Positions 6,003-6,067 of a stretch of DNA of 6,067 bases are shown in pieces (within the stretch, counting starts at the first letter, position 1; every line of letters starts with the position of its first letter). The translations under genes were made by a program, and so were the position numbers. Source of the DNA: Longimicrobium sp. GTDB taxonomy: Bacteria > Gemmatimonadota > Gemmatimonadetes > Longimicrobiales > Longimicrobiaceae. Location of the stretch: contig JAUJMI010000241.1 in assembly GCA_030446945.1 (NCBI GenBank), positions 1 to 6,067 on the forward strand. Reading direction: 5' to 3'. The notes beneath the pieces are model-generated. The model did no database searches. It was not told the DNA's origin and was given only the letters and a program-made list of their open reading frames with translations.

Positions 6003-6022
6003 GGGCGCGATAGATCGCGCCC
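6003..6022. repeat. GGGCGCGA/TCGCGCCC palindrome
   Basis: GGGCGCGA (6003-6010) and TCGCGCCC (6015-6022) form a perfect 8-bp stem around a TAGA loop, followed by CTACGAAG. This GGGCGCGAT...ATCGCGCCCCTAC form resembles a short intergenic repeat that I recall as frequent in some high-GC bacteria. The surrounding 5900-6067 stretch, including GGGGCAGGGCCACACGGGCA near 5923-5942, shows no supportable gene on either strand. Confidence 0.65.
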
Positions 6023-6067
6023 CTACGAAGCACATCCGTGCGCAACGAAATCAGCCCCCGCCGCGAT

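Noticed and set aside
5079..6035. Minus-strand open frame of 318 codons spanning the 3' repeats
   Set aside because: It runs through the terminator-like stem and palindromic repeats and then antisense to the TamB-like gene. It shows no domain motif.

Overview
The window is very GC-rich DNA packed with genes, and every supported gene is on the + strand. The gene content is a tRNA-modification enzyme, an rRNA methyltransferase, membrane-anchored envelope proteins and a TamB/AsmA-like protein. Together with several palindromic intergenic repeats, this suggests a Gram-negative environmental bacterium. From memory of gene order and repeat style I lean towards Gemmatimonadota (Longimicrobium-like). 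That assignment is an inference and was not tested by any search.

Region 1 (1-3476) looks like one co-directional transcription unit. It starts inside the 3' end of rsmB (16S rRNA m5C967 methyltransferase). Next come a membrane-anchored protein with three PASTA domains, a membrane-anchored TlpA-type thioredoxin, a short single-domain YbbR/CdaR-like membrane protein, and tsaD (the t6A tRNA-modification subunit). Stops and starts overlap by 4 nt at rsmB/PASTA and ybbR/tsaD, and possibly at PASTA/TlpA, which points to translational coupling. The one real gap in this unit is 1836-1998. It is filled by short direct repeats and a small palindrome.

Region 2 (3477-3558) separates the two gene groups. 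It holds a perfect 19-bp inverted repeat whose 35-nt loop contains a weak hairpin followed by six Ts, so it may end the tsaD unit.

Region 3 (3559-5768) is a two-gene unit. A cytosolic calcineurin-like metallophosphoesterase is followed, with a 1-nt overlap (TGATG), by a membrane-anchored protein. That protein resembles only the N-terminal part of TamB/AsmA-type envelope lipid-transport proteins and stops at 419 aa.

Region 4 (5769-6067) has no supportable gene. It is a chain of hairpin-forming elements: a repeat of C-rich/GAGAGGG type, a strong terminator-like stem-loop, and a GGGCGCGA palindrome.

Most of the content is ordinary housekeeping and envelope biology. I found no evidence of an undescribed defence, mobile or biosynthetic system. 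The points most worth a second look are the short TamB-like protein that ends right at a repeat cluster, the perfect inverted repeat that abuts the start of the phosphoesterase gene, and the repeat-filled gap before ybbR.
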